A stretch of 12,530 nucleotides of DNA from contig CAMPJV010000037.1 of NCBI GenBank assembly GCA_946886975.1, positions 1 to 12,530 on the forward strand. Reading direction: 5' to 3'. The DNA is from an uncultured Taibaiella sp. Lineage in GTDB: Bacteria; Bacteroidota; Bacteroidia; Chitinophagales; Chitinophagaceae. Numbering within the stretch: the first letter of the stretch is position 1; the number at the start of each line of letters is the position of its first letter. A program made the position numbers and the translations under genes. Below the pieces are notes generated by a model, which was given only the letters and a program-made list of their open reading frames with translations, did not search any database and was not told the DNA's origin. Of the stretch, positions 5,418 to 12,403 are shown piece by piece.

Positions 5418-7934
5418 ATGAGCGAAGAGAACGAACACCTGGAGGTAAGCACGGTACACATAAATGACATGTACAAGAGCTGGTTCCTGGACTATGCCAG
5501 CTACGTGATACTTGAGCGGGCGGTGCCCGCCATTGAAGACGGACTGAAGCCGGTGCAGAGAAGGATCATGCATGCTATGAAGGAGATGGATGACGGGCGC
5601 TACAATAAAGTGGCTAACATCATCGGTCAGACCATGCAGTACCATCCACACGGAGACGCATCTATAAGTGACGCTATCATAAACCTGGGACAGAAGGACC
5701 TGCTCATTGATCCGCAGGGGAACTGGGGAGATGTACGTACAGGGGACAGTGCGGCCGCAGCTAGGTATATCGAGGCCAGACTATCGAAGTTTGCGCTGGA
5801 AGTAGCTTTTAACGCGAAGACGACTAACTGGCAACTTAGCTATGATGGCAGGAAGAACGAGCCGGTGACCTTGCCCATGAAGTTTCCTTTGCTCCTGGCA
5901 CAAGGGGCGGAGGGCATTGCGGTAGGGCTGTCTACCAAAATACTACCCCATAACTTTTGCGAGATACTTGAGGCTGCAATAAAGCACCTGAAAGGGAAGA
6001 AGTTTGAGCTATACCCGGACTTCCATACCGGCGCGATGATGGACGTGAGCAACTATAACGATGGGGCCCGCGGAGGCAGAGTGCGTGTACGTGCAAGGAT
6101 AGAGGAGGTAGACAAGAAGTCCATAGCGATAAAGGATGTGCCATATGGAGTGACCACTACGCAACTGGTGGACAGCATACTGAAGGCTAATGACAACGGG
6201 AAGATCAAGATTAAGAGCGTAGTAGACAATACGGCTAAAGATGTAGAGCTGATCGTTCAACTGGCGCCGGGTGTTTCCACAGACCAGACCATAGATGCTC
6301 TATATGCCTTTACTGACTGTGAGATATCTATTTCTCCAAATGCATGCGTCATTATCAATGATAAGCCACACTTTGTTGGAGCGACCCACCTGCTGAAGTA
6401 CTCGGTAGATCATACCAAAGCACTGCTACTTAAAGAGCTGGAGATAAAGCTTGGAGAGCTGGAGGATGACTGGCATTATTCATCACTCGAGAAAATCTTT
6501 ATAGAGAAGCGCATCTACCGTGACATAGAAGAACAAACCACGTGGGAAGGTGTACTCGGTGCTATAGAAAAGGGACTGAAGCCATACATAAAGAAACTGC
6601 GCAGGACAGTGACTATGGACGACATAGCCCGCCTGACGGAGATAAAGATCAAACGTATATCGAAGTTTGATGCCTTTAAGGCTGATGAACACATAAGAGG
6701 AGTGGAGGCGGAGATAGAAGAAGTAAAGAACAACATAGAAAACCTGACTGCATACGCAGTAAAGTATTATGAAGGGCTACTGAAGAAGTATGGCAAGGGC
6801 AGGGAGCGCAAGACAGAGATAAGGCCTTTTGAAACAATACACGTCTCCAACATAGCCATTGCTAATACAAAGCTCTATGTGAACTACAAGGAGGGCTTTA
6901 TCGGCAGCGGGCTAAAGAAAGACGAGCTGGCATTTGAATGTTCTGACCTGGACAACATTGTTGTATTCAGGAAGGATGGCAAGATGATCGTGACGAAGGT
7001 GGCGGAGAAGACCTTTGTGGGGAAGGATATTATTTACCTCGCCGTGTTTCAGAAGACAGATGAACGGATGACATACAACCTGATCTACCTGGACGGGAAG
7101 AGTGGGATAGCCTTCAGCAAGCGGTTTAATGTGACCGGAATAACAAGAGACAGAGAATATGACCTTACAAAGGGAAATCCAAACAGCAAGGTGCTCTACT
7201 TTTCTGCGAATCCGAACGGAGAAGCGGAGGTAGTGACGATCACGCTTTCGCCAGGCAGCAAGGCGCGGAACAAAGTGCTGGACTTTTACTTTGAAGAAAT
7301 AGAGATAAAAGGAAGGAGCGCCCAGGGCAACCAGGTGACGAAATATCCGGTGAAGAGTGTGAAGTTTAAGGAGAAAGGCCGGTCCACGCTGTCAGCCCAG
7401 AAGATATGGTATGATGATACGATCGGTCGCCTTAATAAAGACGGGAATGGCATCTTGTTAGGCAGATTTGAAGAAGGGGAGCGGATCATTACATTTTATA
7501 AGGACGGGACCTATGACCTCACGGACTTCGAACTAACCAACCGGTATGAGGCTGACTCAGTGGTGCTGATCGAGAAATTCAATCCTGAAAAGGTAGTGAG
7601 TGCGATCTATTACGATGCGAAGTCAGGCCAGTACTACGCAAAGAGGTTCCATGTAGAGGCACAGACGCTGAAGAGCAGATATCTATTCATAAAAGAAGGG
7701 GATGGGAATCACCTAGAGATCGTGACAACCCAGCAGGAGCCGATTGTAGTGCTCACTACAGGCAAAAAGAAAAGCGACATGGTGGAAGAAGAGTTGCCGA
7801 TGCATGAAAAAATAGATGTGACAGGCTGGAAAGCAGTAGGGACTAAAATAGGAGGAAGCGACCTGAAGGAGGTTTCCCTGATAACGGAAGGCGAGGGAAA
7901 TATTGATGAGAACGAGGCCCCGACCCTATTCTGA
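5418..7934 (+). CDS. parC: DNA topoisomerase IV subunit A
   Basis: An 838-aa type IIA topoisomerase A subunit; with ParE it cuts and rejoins both DNA strands to decatenate chromosomes. The N-terminal breakage-reunion domain starts at about residue 17 (YKSWFLDYASYVILERAVP). The winged-helix quinolone region is YHPHGDASISDAI (75-87), and the catalytic tyrosine is Tyr117 preceded by Arg116 (AARYIEARLS). Tower and coiled-coil parts run to about residue 470. A degenerate beta-pinwheel C-terminal domain follows (about 480-800, repeats such as GRSAQGNQVTKYP). The GyrA-box QRRGGKG is absent, which favours ParC over GyrA. The residue matching E. coli GyrA Ser83 is Ala81, while the Asp87 equivalent (Asp85) is kept. 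No parE is next to it. The start at 5418 gives the expected short N-terminus. Confidence 0.93.
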   Translation: MSEENEHLEVSTVHINDMYKSWFLDYASYVILERAVPAIEDGLKPVQRRIMHAMKEMDDGRYNKVANIIGQTMQYHPHGDASISDAIINLGQKDLLIDPQGNWGDVRTGDSAAAARYIEARLSKFALEVAFNAKTTNWQLSYDGRKNEPVTLPMKFPLLLAQGAEGIAVGLSTKILPHNFCEILEAAIKHLKGKKFELYPDFHTGAMMDVSNYNDGARGGRVRVRARIEEVDKKSIAIKDVPYGVTTTQLVDSILKANDNGKIKIKSVVDNTAKDVELIVQLAPGVSTDQTIDALYAFTDCEISISPNACVIINDKPHFVGATHLLKYSVDHTKALLLKELEIKLGELEDDWHYSSLEKIFIEKRIYRDIEEQTTWEGVLGAIEKGLKPYIKKLRRTVTMDDIARLTEIKIKRISKFDAFKADEHIRGVEAEIEEVKNNIENLTAYAVKYYEGLLKKYGKGRERKTEIRPFETIHVSNIAIANTKLYVNYKEGFIGSGLKKDELAFECSDLDNIVVFRKDGKMIVTKVAEKTFVGKDIIYLAVFQKTDERMTYNLIYLDGKSGIAFSKRFNVTGITRDREYDLTKGNPNSKVLYFSANPNGEAEVVTITLSPGSKARNKVLDFYFEEIEIKGRSAQGNQVTKYPVKSVKFKEKGRSTLSAQKIWYDDTIGRLNKDGNGILLGRFEEGERIITFYKDGTYDLTDFELTNRYEADSVVLIEKFNPEKVVSAIYYDAKSGQYYAKRFHVEAQTLKSRYLFIKEGDGNHLEIVTTQQEPIVVLTTGKKKSDMVEEELPMHEKIDVTGWKAVGTKIGGSDLKEVSLITEGEGNIDENEAPTLF

Positions 7935-7961
7935 TGGCATATATTTAATTAGAAAAATCAG

Positions 7962-7982
7962 TACCTTGCAAAACTTACTTTG
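7962..7982 (+). promoter_or_regulatory. Candidate promoter region for the BFN gene
   Basis: Two near matches to the Bacteroidota -7 box lie in the 69-bp gap after parC: TACCTTGC (7962-7969, one T short of TACCTTTGC) and TTACTTTG (7975-7982, one mismatch). The upstream flank 7938-7960 is AT-rich. Neither has a well-placed TTG, so only one or neither may be real. No terminator hairpin follows parC, so read-through is also possible. Confidence 0.3.
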
Positions 7983-8003
7983 TTGAAAGGCAACCTCAGG
8001 TAA

Positions 8004-8612
8004 ATGAAAAAAATTGAGCTGGAAATTGTAGCATTGTCACATAGTATCACACAGACCCATTCGTACGCGGTTGTTTTAGGTGAAGTTAATGGATTGAGGC
8101 GCCTTCCCATTGTAATAGGAGGTTTTGAAGCACAGGCGATAGCTGTTGCACTTGAGCGCATGCAACCCAGCCGACCTCTTACCCACGATCTGTTTGCAAA
8201 CTTCATGTCCACCTTTGGCATCGATCTTTCTGAAGTAATAATTTATAAACTGGAAGAGGGTATATTCTTTGCGAAGCTTATATGCCAGGGACCGGACGGA
8301 GAGAACATAGAGATTGACAGCCGCACCAGCGATGCTTTAGCCCTGGCGGTGAGAGCAAGCTGCCGGATATTCACATACGAAAACATATTAGAAGCAGCAG
8401 GCTTGTACCTGGACCAGCCGGAAGGCGCCCAGCCAGAAGCCGGTGAGGCAGGCGCACCATCATCTGTAGCAAGGACAATAACCACCGATAAGGATCTGAA
8501 GAACCTGTCGCTGGAGGAGCTCAATACGCTGCTGCAACATGTGCTGGAGCAAGAAGACTACGTACGGGCCATCTCGATAAGAGATGAGATCAATAACCGA
8601 AAAGGTAAGTAA
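8004..8612 (+). CDS. Bifunctional nuclease (BFN/DUF151) with C-terminal UVR motif
   Basis: A 202-aa cytoplasmic protein. Residues 1-135 match the BFN (DUF151) fold: KKIELEIVALSHS, then YAVVLGEVNGLRRLPIVIGGFEA (21-43), AIAVALERMQPSRPLTHDLF (45-64), and the IDSRTSDALALAVRA segment (104-118) typical of this family. A Pro/Glu/Gly/Ala-rich linker (about 138-158) leads to a UVR-type helical hairpin (LEELNTLLQHVLEQEDYVRAISIRDEIN, about 170-197), the small motif used by UvrB and UvrC for mutual contact. BFN proteins have been described as having RNase and DNase activity, but the physiological substrate is unsettled. The BFN-UVR fusion is, to my knowledge, common in Bacteroidota. A weak SD-like AGG sits 5 nt before the ATG. 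Confidence 0.9.
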   Translation: MKKIELEIVALSHSITQTHSYAVVLGEVNGLRRLPIVIGGFEAQAIAVALERMQPSRPLTHDLFANFMSTFGIDLSEVIIYKLEEGIFFAKLICQGPDGENIEIDSRTSDALALAVRASCRIFTYENILEAAGLYLDQPEGAQPEAGEAGAPSSVARTITTDKDLKNLSLEELNTLLQHVLEQEDYVRAISIRDEINNRKGK

Positions 8613-8643
8613 CTTTATCCATCACGATATTAATGTTGATTTA

Positions 8644-9999
8644 ATGAGGAAGATAGTACTAATGTTCCTTTGCGGAATGATTGTGGGGCAACAATACGGC
8701 AATGCGCAAGGCCGGAAATGCGGAGTTGAGGATATAACGCGCATAATGATGTCCCGTGATCCATCCTATGTGGTAAAAGAGCAGCACAGGAAAGAGCACA
8801 TCAAGGCTCAGACCAGGGCTTATGCGGAGAGCAAGGCTAACGCCAAATTCAAGACCACAGCTACTGTGTATGTACCAGTGGTCATACATGTAGTCCTGAA
8901 TACAGCCCAGATCACAGAACTTGGAGGAATAAATGGCATTCGTCAGAGGGCGATATCCCAGATCCAGGCGATCAACAAAGACTTCAGCTATCAGAACCCC
9001 GACCAGATAGCAATACCCGGCGCATTTAAAACCCTCGCCGCAAACAGCGAGATCCAATTCGGACTTGCACACAGAAAGCCGGACGGGTCTGGCACGGAAG
9101 GATTTGAAGTAATTACCACTACCCAGGCAAGTTACTCTATAAATGACCTTGCAACTGGTGCTAAATACGATTCCCTGGGCGGAGCAGATTCCTGGGATCC
9201 CACAAGATATCTGAACGTCTGGGTCGTAAATCTCGGCAGCGGTGGCATCCTGGGTTTTACCTTAGTGCCGGGCGCTCAGACACCAGTATTGGAAGCAGGT
9301 GTGGTGCTTACACATATGGCATTTGGGGTAAGAGCAGCAACAGCTGACAAATATTTCCAGGGCATCGACAAAGGGAGAACTGCTACCCACGAATTCGGTC
9401 ACTTCTTTCTGCTGGATCATATCTGGGGTGATGACAACGGATTGTGTCCAACAGACATTGGCGGGCAGGACGACGGCATTGCTGACACGCCACCTCAATC
9501 AGATTACACCTACAACTCCCACCATCCTAACGGAGTTATTCCTTATCCATTGACTGACATCTGTAACCCATTACCCAGCGGAAGGATGTGGATGAACTTC
9601 ATGGATTATGTGAATGATGACTGGATGTATATGTTCACCGCTGGTCAGGCGTCCCGCATGCAAGCTTCAGTGGCGCCCGGAGGCATTAATCACTCCCTGA
9701 CACTCCACCCCGAGTTGTTGCAGTGGCCAACGGATGTTGCTGATATAGATAAAGTAACGGGTATGAACATATTCCCAAACCCATCTACGGGCAACTTCAA
9801 TGTAAGCTTCGTAGATCCGCGTGGGCTACAGAGCATCCAGATCATTAATGTGGTTGGTCAAAACGTCCATTCTGTTCGGACGAATAATGCACCCATCAAC
9901 AATTACAATATTGATTTAACGGGTTTTAGCAAAGGAATTTATATGGTTCAGTGTACCTTTGACCGAGGAACTGTAACCAGGAAAATAGTATTACAATGA
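8644..9999 (+). CDS. Secreted M43-type zinc metalloprotease with T9SS sorting domain
   Basis: A frame is open from 8584, but the ATG at 8644 is preferred: it gives a good signal peptide (MRKIVLMFLCGMIVG, cleavage near NAQG) and avoids overlap with the BFN gene. The protein is then 451 aa. After a propeptide-like region (about 25-70) the catalytic domain begins near YVPVVIHVVLN. The zinc site is HEFGHFFLLDH (249-259, ligands His249, His253, His259, base Glu250), followed by IWGDD. The Met-turn MNFMDY (317-322) with later GQASRM is characteristic of M43 (cytophagalysin/ulilysin/pappalysin group). Cys268 and Cys307 may form a disulfide. A type A T9SS sorting domain occupies about 373-451 (NIFPNPSTGNF ... 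GIYMVQ ... RKIVLQ), so it is exported across the outer membrane and secreted or surface-attached. Its TGA overlaps the mqnE ATG. Confidence 0.93.
   Translation: MRKIVLMFLCGMIVGQQYGNAQGRKCGVEDITRIMMSRDPSYVVKEQHRKEHIKAQTRAYAESKANAKFKTTATVYVPVVIHVVLNTAQITELGGINGIRQRAISQIQAINKDFSYQNPDQIAIPGAFKTLAANSEIQFGLAHRKPDGSGTEGFEVITTTQASYSINDLATGAKYDSLGGADSWDPTRYLNVWVVNLGSGGILGFTLVPGAQTPVLEAGVVLTHMAFGVRAATADKYFQGIDKGRTATHEFGHFFLLDHIWGDDNGLCPTDIGGQDDGIADTPPQSDYTYNSHHPNGVIPYPLTDICNPLPSGRMWMNFMDYVNDDWMYMFTAGQASRMQASVAPGGINHSLTLHPELLQWPTDVADIDKVTGMNIFPNPSTGNFNVSFVDPRGLQSIQIINVVGQNVHSVRTNNAPINNYNIDLTGFSKGIYMVQCTFDRGTVTRKIVLQ
9954..9961 (+). promoter_or_regulatory. Candidate -7 element TACCTTTG for mqnE inside the protease gene
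   Basis: TACCTTTG, a perfect TAnnTTTG box, lies in the last codons of the protease, 34 nt before the mqnE ATG. It would allow mqnE to be transcribed independently with a leader of about 28 nt. No TTG is seen at the usual -33 distance, and the bases also encode part of the sorting domain (CTF), so chance is possible. Confidence 0.35.
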
Positions 10000-11147
10000 C
10001 GGATGGGACTTTCGCGTTAAGTCAGGTATTAGCACAATCAAATTTAGATAAGCGCCTTCTTCAGATAGCAGAAAAAGTTCAGAATAAACAACGCCTTTCC
10101 GACGAGGAAGGCGTTTTGCTTTTTGAAAAGGCTGAGGCCGGGTTTGTGGGAGCGCTCGCTAACCATGTACGTGAGCAACTGCATGGAAAGAAGGTGTACT
10201 TCAACAGGAACTTCCATATAGAGCCTACGAACGTCTGCGTCTTCACCTGCAATTTCTGCTCTTATTCCCGCCAGTACAAGCATAGGGATGAAGGCTGGGA
10301 ACTGACCCAGGAACAGATGATGGACATTGTCCGCAAGTATGACGGGCAGCCGGTAACCGAGGTACACATTGTAGGTGGCGTACATCCGAAGATGAACCTT
10401 GAGTTCTTCTGCGAGCTGATAAGCAAGATCAGGGCTCATCGTCCCGAACTGCACATCAAGGGCTTTACTGCAGTGGAACTTGACTATATGTTCCGCAAGG
10501 CAAAGCTGAGCGTGGAAGAAGGGATGCAAAAGCTTAAAGATGCGGGACTCCAATCGTTGCCCGGTGGAGGTGCCGAGATCTTCCATCCTGAGGTAAGGGA
10601 AGTAATTTGCGCTGATAAGGTCGATGCGGAGGGTTGGCTTCACATACACGAGGCAGCCCATAACCTTGGCATGCATACCAATGCTACCATGCTATATGGA
10701 CACATTGAAAAATACCATCACCGAATAGACCACATGAGCCGCCTGCGGGCACTGCAGGACAAGACAGGAGGCTTTAACTGCTTCATACCTCTTAAGTTCA
10801 GGAACGGCGACAACGACATGAGCCATATCCCCGAAGTGTCAGTTGTTGAGGATATGAGGCTATATGCCATATCCCGCCTGTTCATGGACAACTTTAAGAA
10901 CCTGAAGGCCTACTGGCCTATGCTTGGCAGACAGTCAGCGCAGCTTACGCTATCGTTCGGAGTAAATGACCTGGACGGAACAATAGACGATACCACAAAG
11001 ATCTATTCCATGGCGGGGTCTGAAGAGCAGGCGCCTTCCTTAAGCACCGAGCAGCTCTGCGATCTGATAACCGGTGTAGGTAAGACACCTGTGGAGCGTG
11101 ATACAGTGTACAATGAAATTAAGGTGTACGAAGAGGCAGAGGTCTGA
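9996..11147 (+). CDS. mqnE: Aminofutalosine synthase (radical SAM)
   Basis: A 383-aa radical SAM enzyme of the futalosine route to menaquinone. MqnE joins SAM to 3-[(1-carboxyvinyl)oxy]benzoate, made by MqnA, to give aminofutalosine. The cluster motif is CVFTCNFC (Cys81, Cys85, Cys88), preceded by HIEPTNV. The glycine-rich PGGGAEIF (189-196) and TNATMLYGHIEKYHHR (about 227-242) are as in MqnE; PGGGAEI is shared with MqnC and the CofH-like group, but the AEIF ending, KVDAEGWLHIHEAAH and length favour MqnE. Menaquinone is the usual quinone of Bacteroidota. The ATG overlaps the protease TGA (ATGA, 9996-9999). A terminator-like hairpin lies within codons 32-40, and a good terminator follows the stop. 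No other mqn gene is in the window. Confidence 0.93.
   Translation: MTDGTFALSQVLAQSNLDKRLLQIAEKVQNKQRLSDEEGVLLFEKAEAGFVGALANHVREQLHGKKVYFNRNFHIEPTNVCVFTCNFCSYSRQYKHRDEGWELTQEQMMDIVRKYDGQPVTEVHIVGGVHPKMNLEFFCELISKIRAHRPELHIKGFTAVELDYMFRKAKLSVEEGMQKLKDAGLQSLPGGGAEIFHPEVREVICADKVDAEGWLHIHEAAHNLGMHTNATMLYGHIEKYHHRIDHMSRLRALQDKTGGFNCFIPLKFRNGDNDMSHIPEVSVVEDMRLYAISRLFMDNFKNLKAYWPMLGRQSAQLTLSFGVNDLDGTIDDTTKIYSMAGSEEQAPSLSTEQLCDLITGVGKTPVERDTVYNEIKVYEEAEV
10090..10124 (+). terminator. Terminator-like hairpin inside the mqnE coding start
   Basis: AACGCCTT..CC (10090-10100, one bulged T at 10098) pairs with GG..AAGGCGTT (10106-10115) around the loop GACGA, followed by TTGCTTTTT. The core ACGCCTT/AAGGCGT is the same as in the strong terminator at 4297-4331. 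It falls in codons for RLSDEEGVLLF, a region conserved in MqnE, so it may be a coding coincidence, an attenuator, or the 3' end of the protease transcript. Confidence 0.45.
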
Positions 11148-11183
11148 GAATCGACACAACTGAATCATTAGAATAACATTTGC

Positions 11184-11213
11184 AAAGTCCGGTCGGCAGA
11201 TCGGACTTTTTTT
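11184..11213 (+). terminator. Intrinsic terminator after mqnE
   Basis: AAAGTCCGGTC (11184-11194) pairs with GATCGGACTTT (11199-11209) with one G-U pair and a GGCA loop, followed directly by further T residues (seven in a row from 11207). It begins 36 nt after the mqnE stop and is the best-formed Rho-independent terminator on the plus strand of the window. On the minus strand its tail is only TTTG, so it is a poorer stop for the lipoprotein gene. Confidence 0.92.
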
Positions 11214-11233
11214 GTGCCCCTGGCTCAGAGAAG

Positions 11234-11272
11234 CTGGCATTGCCACGGACACTGTCTCGTCCATGCAACCAG
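11234..11272. repeat. Long imperfect hairpin beyond the lipoprotein stop
   Basis: Three stem blocks nest in order: CTGG/CCAG (11234-11237 with 11269-11272), TTGC/GCAA (11240-11243 with 11265-11268) and GGAC/GTCC (11247-11250 with 11259-11262), joined by small bulges around an 8-nt loop. It sits just past the end of the minus-strand lipoprotein gene. No T run follows on either strand. It may protect or shape that mRNA's 3' end. Confidence 0.4.
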
Positions 11273-11279
11273 GAGCTGT

Positions 11280-12011
11280 CTACAGCTTAGTCAGTACAGT
11301 CGAGCAGTTCTCAAGGAATGGCCCGCTGCTGTAGGTGTAGTTGATCGTTAGTGTATTATTGGTATACGTGCCGCTACCGCTGAAAGTCTGACCGCTGACT
11401 GACTGATAGGGAATCAGTAGTGTGTTGTTCGATGGATCTATATCTGCAATAACGTTAATAGAAGAAGTACCGGTCTTCAGCCCCTGCAGCTGAATTTTGT
11501 TATAATACGGGCTGACGGTAGTGATCTTCACGGTGTCGCTCACTGTCCCGGTTTGACCACATAGTCCACTTTCCAGGTAAGCTCCTGCCAATATAGAAGC
11601 AGGGTTAACCGGCGGAGCTACCACCCTGATTTTAATATAGTAATCCTTCGAGTAGCGAAGTCCCGCAGCAGTAGCCTTTATGGTATACGTGCCTGTATCC
11701 GTATGGTTTGTGCGAATCCTGATGACAGAAAAGAACGTGGGTGTATCGATCTGAGGATAAAACCCCGCGGTCATGCTAGCGGGAAAGTCAGATACCGCGA
11801 GCGTTACAATATCTTTTGCCCCTTCTTTATACTGCACCTGCACATTATACTCCAGGGTATCCGTCTGCTCCATGGTCGTATCCTGCAGTCCCAGTATATC
11901 AAACTTCAGCGTATCCCCGTAAATCGGATTTATGGGGCCGGTATTACTGTTTTTACCCTTTTTACAGCTAAACAGGGCCAAACAGGCAAGCAGCAACAGG
12001 AGATTTCTCAT
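11280..12011 (-). CDS. Lipoprotein of unknown function with Ig-like features
   Basis: A 243-aa protein with a lipoprotein signal peptide: MRN, a leucine-rich core, and the lipobox LFSC with Cys16 as lipidated residue. The mature N-terminus KKGKNSN lacks the acidic export signal described for surface lipoproteins in some Bacteroidota, so the final membrane face is open. The rest is Thr/Ser-rich and predicted mostly beta: a first part (about 30-130) like a bacterial Ig-type domain (YNVQVQY, GTYTIKATAAG, YYIKIRVVAPP) and a second part (about 140-243) with repeated short strands and two cysteines (Cys150, Cys236) that could form a disulfide. No enzyme motif is visible. It is a single-gene unit, convergent with mqnE. 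Bacteroidota carry many such orphan lipoproteins; I cannot name the family. Confidence 0.87.
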   Translation of the reverse strand: MRNLLLLLACLALFSCKKGKNSNTGPINPIYGDTLKFDILGLQDTTMEQTDTLEYNVQVQYKEGAKDIVTLAVSDFPASMTAGFYPQIDTPTFFSVIRIRTNHTDTGTYTIKATAAGLRYSKDYYIKIRVVAPPVNPASILAGAYLESGLCGQTGTVSDTVKITTVSPYYNKIQLQGLKTGTSSINVIADIDPSNNTLLIPYQSVSGQTFSGSGTYTNNTLTINYTYSSGPFLENCSTVLTKL

Positions 12012-12035
12012 TCTTTAGCCTTTGACTTCAAAAAA

Positions 12036-12063
12036 CTAAGATAACCATTTTGTCCCTTGCCAA
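12036..12063 (-). promoter_or_regulatory. Candidate promoter of the lipoprotein gene
   Basis: On the minus strand TTG (12061-12063) is followed after 17 nt by TATCTTAG (12036-12043), a partial match to TAnnTTTG. It is 25 nt upstream of the start codon. The spacing is near that of Bacteroidota promoters, but the -7 box has two mismatches at its end. Confidence 0.3.
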
Positions 12064-12124
12064 TGCCAAATCTTCCCGGGCATCACTTTTTTACAGCTCT
12101 ATACACCATCTTAATCCTCATCCT

Positions 12125-12229
12125 ATGGTCGTTCCCTTTATTGCACTTATCATAGTTGTCGTCTTAGTTGTCATATTTATTGCATATCAGTCTAAGCATA
12201 AGGACAAAGGCAACAAACCCTCAGCCTGA
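12125..12229 (+). CDS. Tiny single-TM protein (34 aa)
   Basis: ATG to TGA encodes 34 residues: MVVPFIALIIVVVLVVIFIA forms one transmembrane helix (about 3-20), followed by a strongly basic tail (YQSKHKDKGNKPSA). The composition, hydrophobic helix then Lys-rich end, is typical of real small membrane proteins and unlike random sequence. By the positive-inside rule the tail would be cytoplasmic. No SD sequence is apparent, as is normal in this phylum. It lies 113 bp from the divergent lipoprotein start. The function is unknown; small proteins of this kind often bind and tune larger membrane complexes. Confidence 0.6.
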   Translation: MVVPFIALIIVVVLVVIFIAYQSKHKDKGNKPSA

Positions 12230-12403
12230 TAATCGGCCACTTAATCCACCCTTCTTGTTACCTCCACCCGGCGGGTCGCTTAAACCTTTTAAGAATATTT
12301 TATTAGAATTATTTGGTTATCTAAGATATTCTTCTTAAATTAATTGTTGGTTTGTTCGCATTAAGGAAGAACCAGATTTGTTAACCCTTTTAAATTGACG
12401 TGT
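12230..12403. other. Intergenic region between the two tiny membrane proteins
   Basis: A short GC hairpin ACCC-GGC-GGGT (12266-12276) is followed by the AT-rich inverted repeat described separately and a T/A-rich run up to the second gene. A TAAATTGA sequence (12391-12398), a partial -7 match, sits just before the ATG at 12404. No RNA gene is evident. Confidence 0.35.
12291..12333. repeat. AT-rich two-part inverted repeat
   Basis: AAGAATAT (12291-12298) is the exact reverse complement of ATATTCTT (12326-12333). Nested inside, TTAGA (12303-12307) matches TCTAA (12320-12324). The outer arm can be extended by TTT/AAA pairing across a small bulge. The stem is too AT-rich for a classical terminator, so an operator, a binding site for a dimeric regulator, or a weak terminator of the first small gene are all possible. 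Confidence 0.45.

Noticed and set aside
5168..5476. 102-codon minus-strand frame upstream of parC
   Set aside because: It begins inside parC codons, has no signal peptide or domain, and its composition is that of non-coding sequence.
8584..8643. Upstream in-frame start for the metalloprotease (ATG 8584)
   Set aside because: It would add a charged N-terminus before the signal peptide and overlap the BFN gene by 29 bp; the ATG at 8644 gives a normal signal peptide.
10044..10676. 210-codon open frame on the minus strand inside mqnE
   Set aside because: It is fully antisense to a clear enzyme gene with intact motifs; the translation shows no domain and is the usual shadow of a coding strand.
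12064..12156. 30-codon frame starting ATG 12064 with a hydrophobic product
   Set aside because: It overlaps the 34-aa gene in another frame and ends within it; the hydrophobic character is mostly a shifted reading of the same T-rich sequence.
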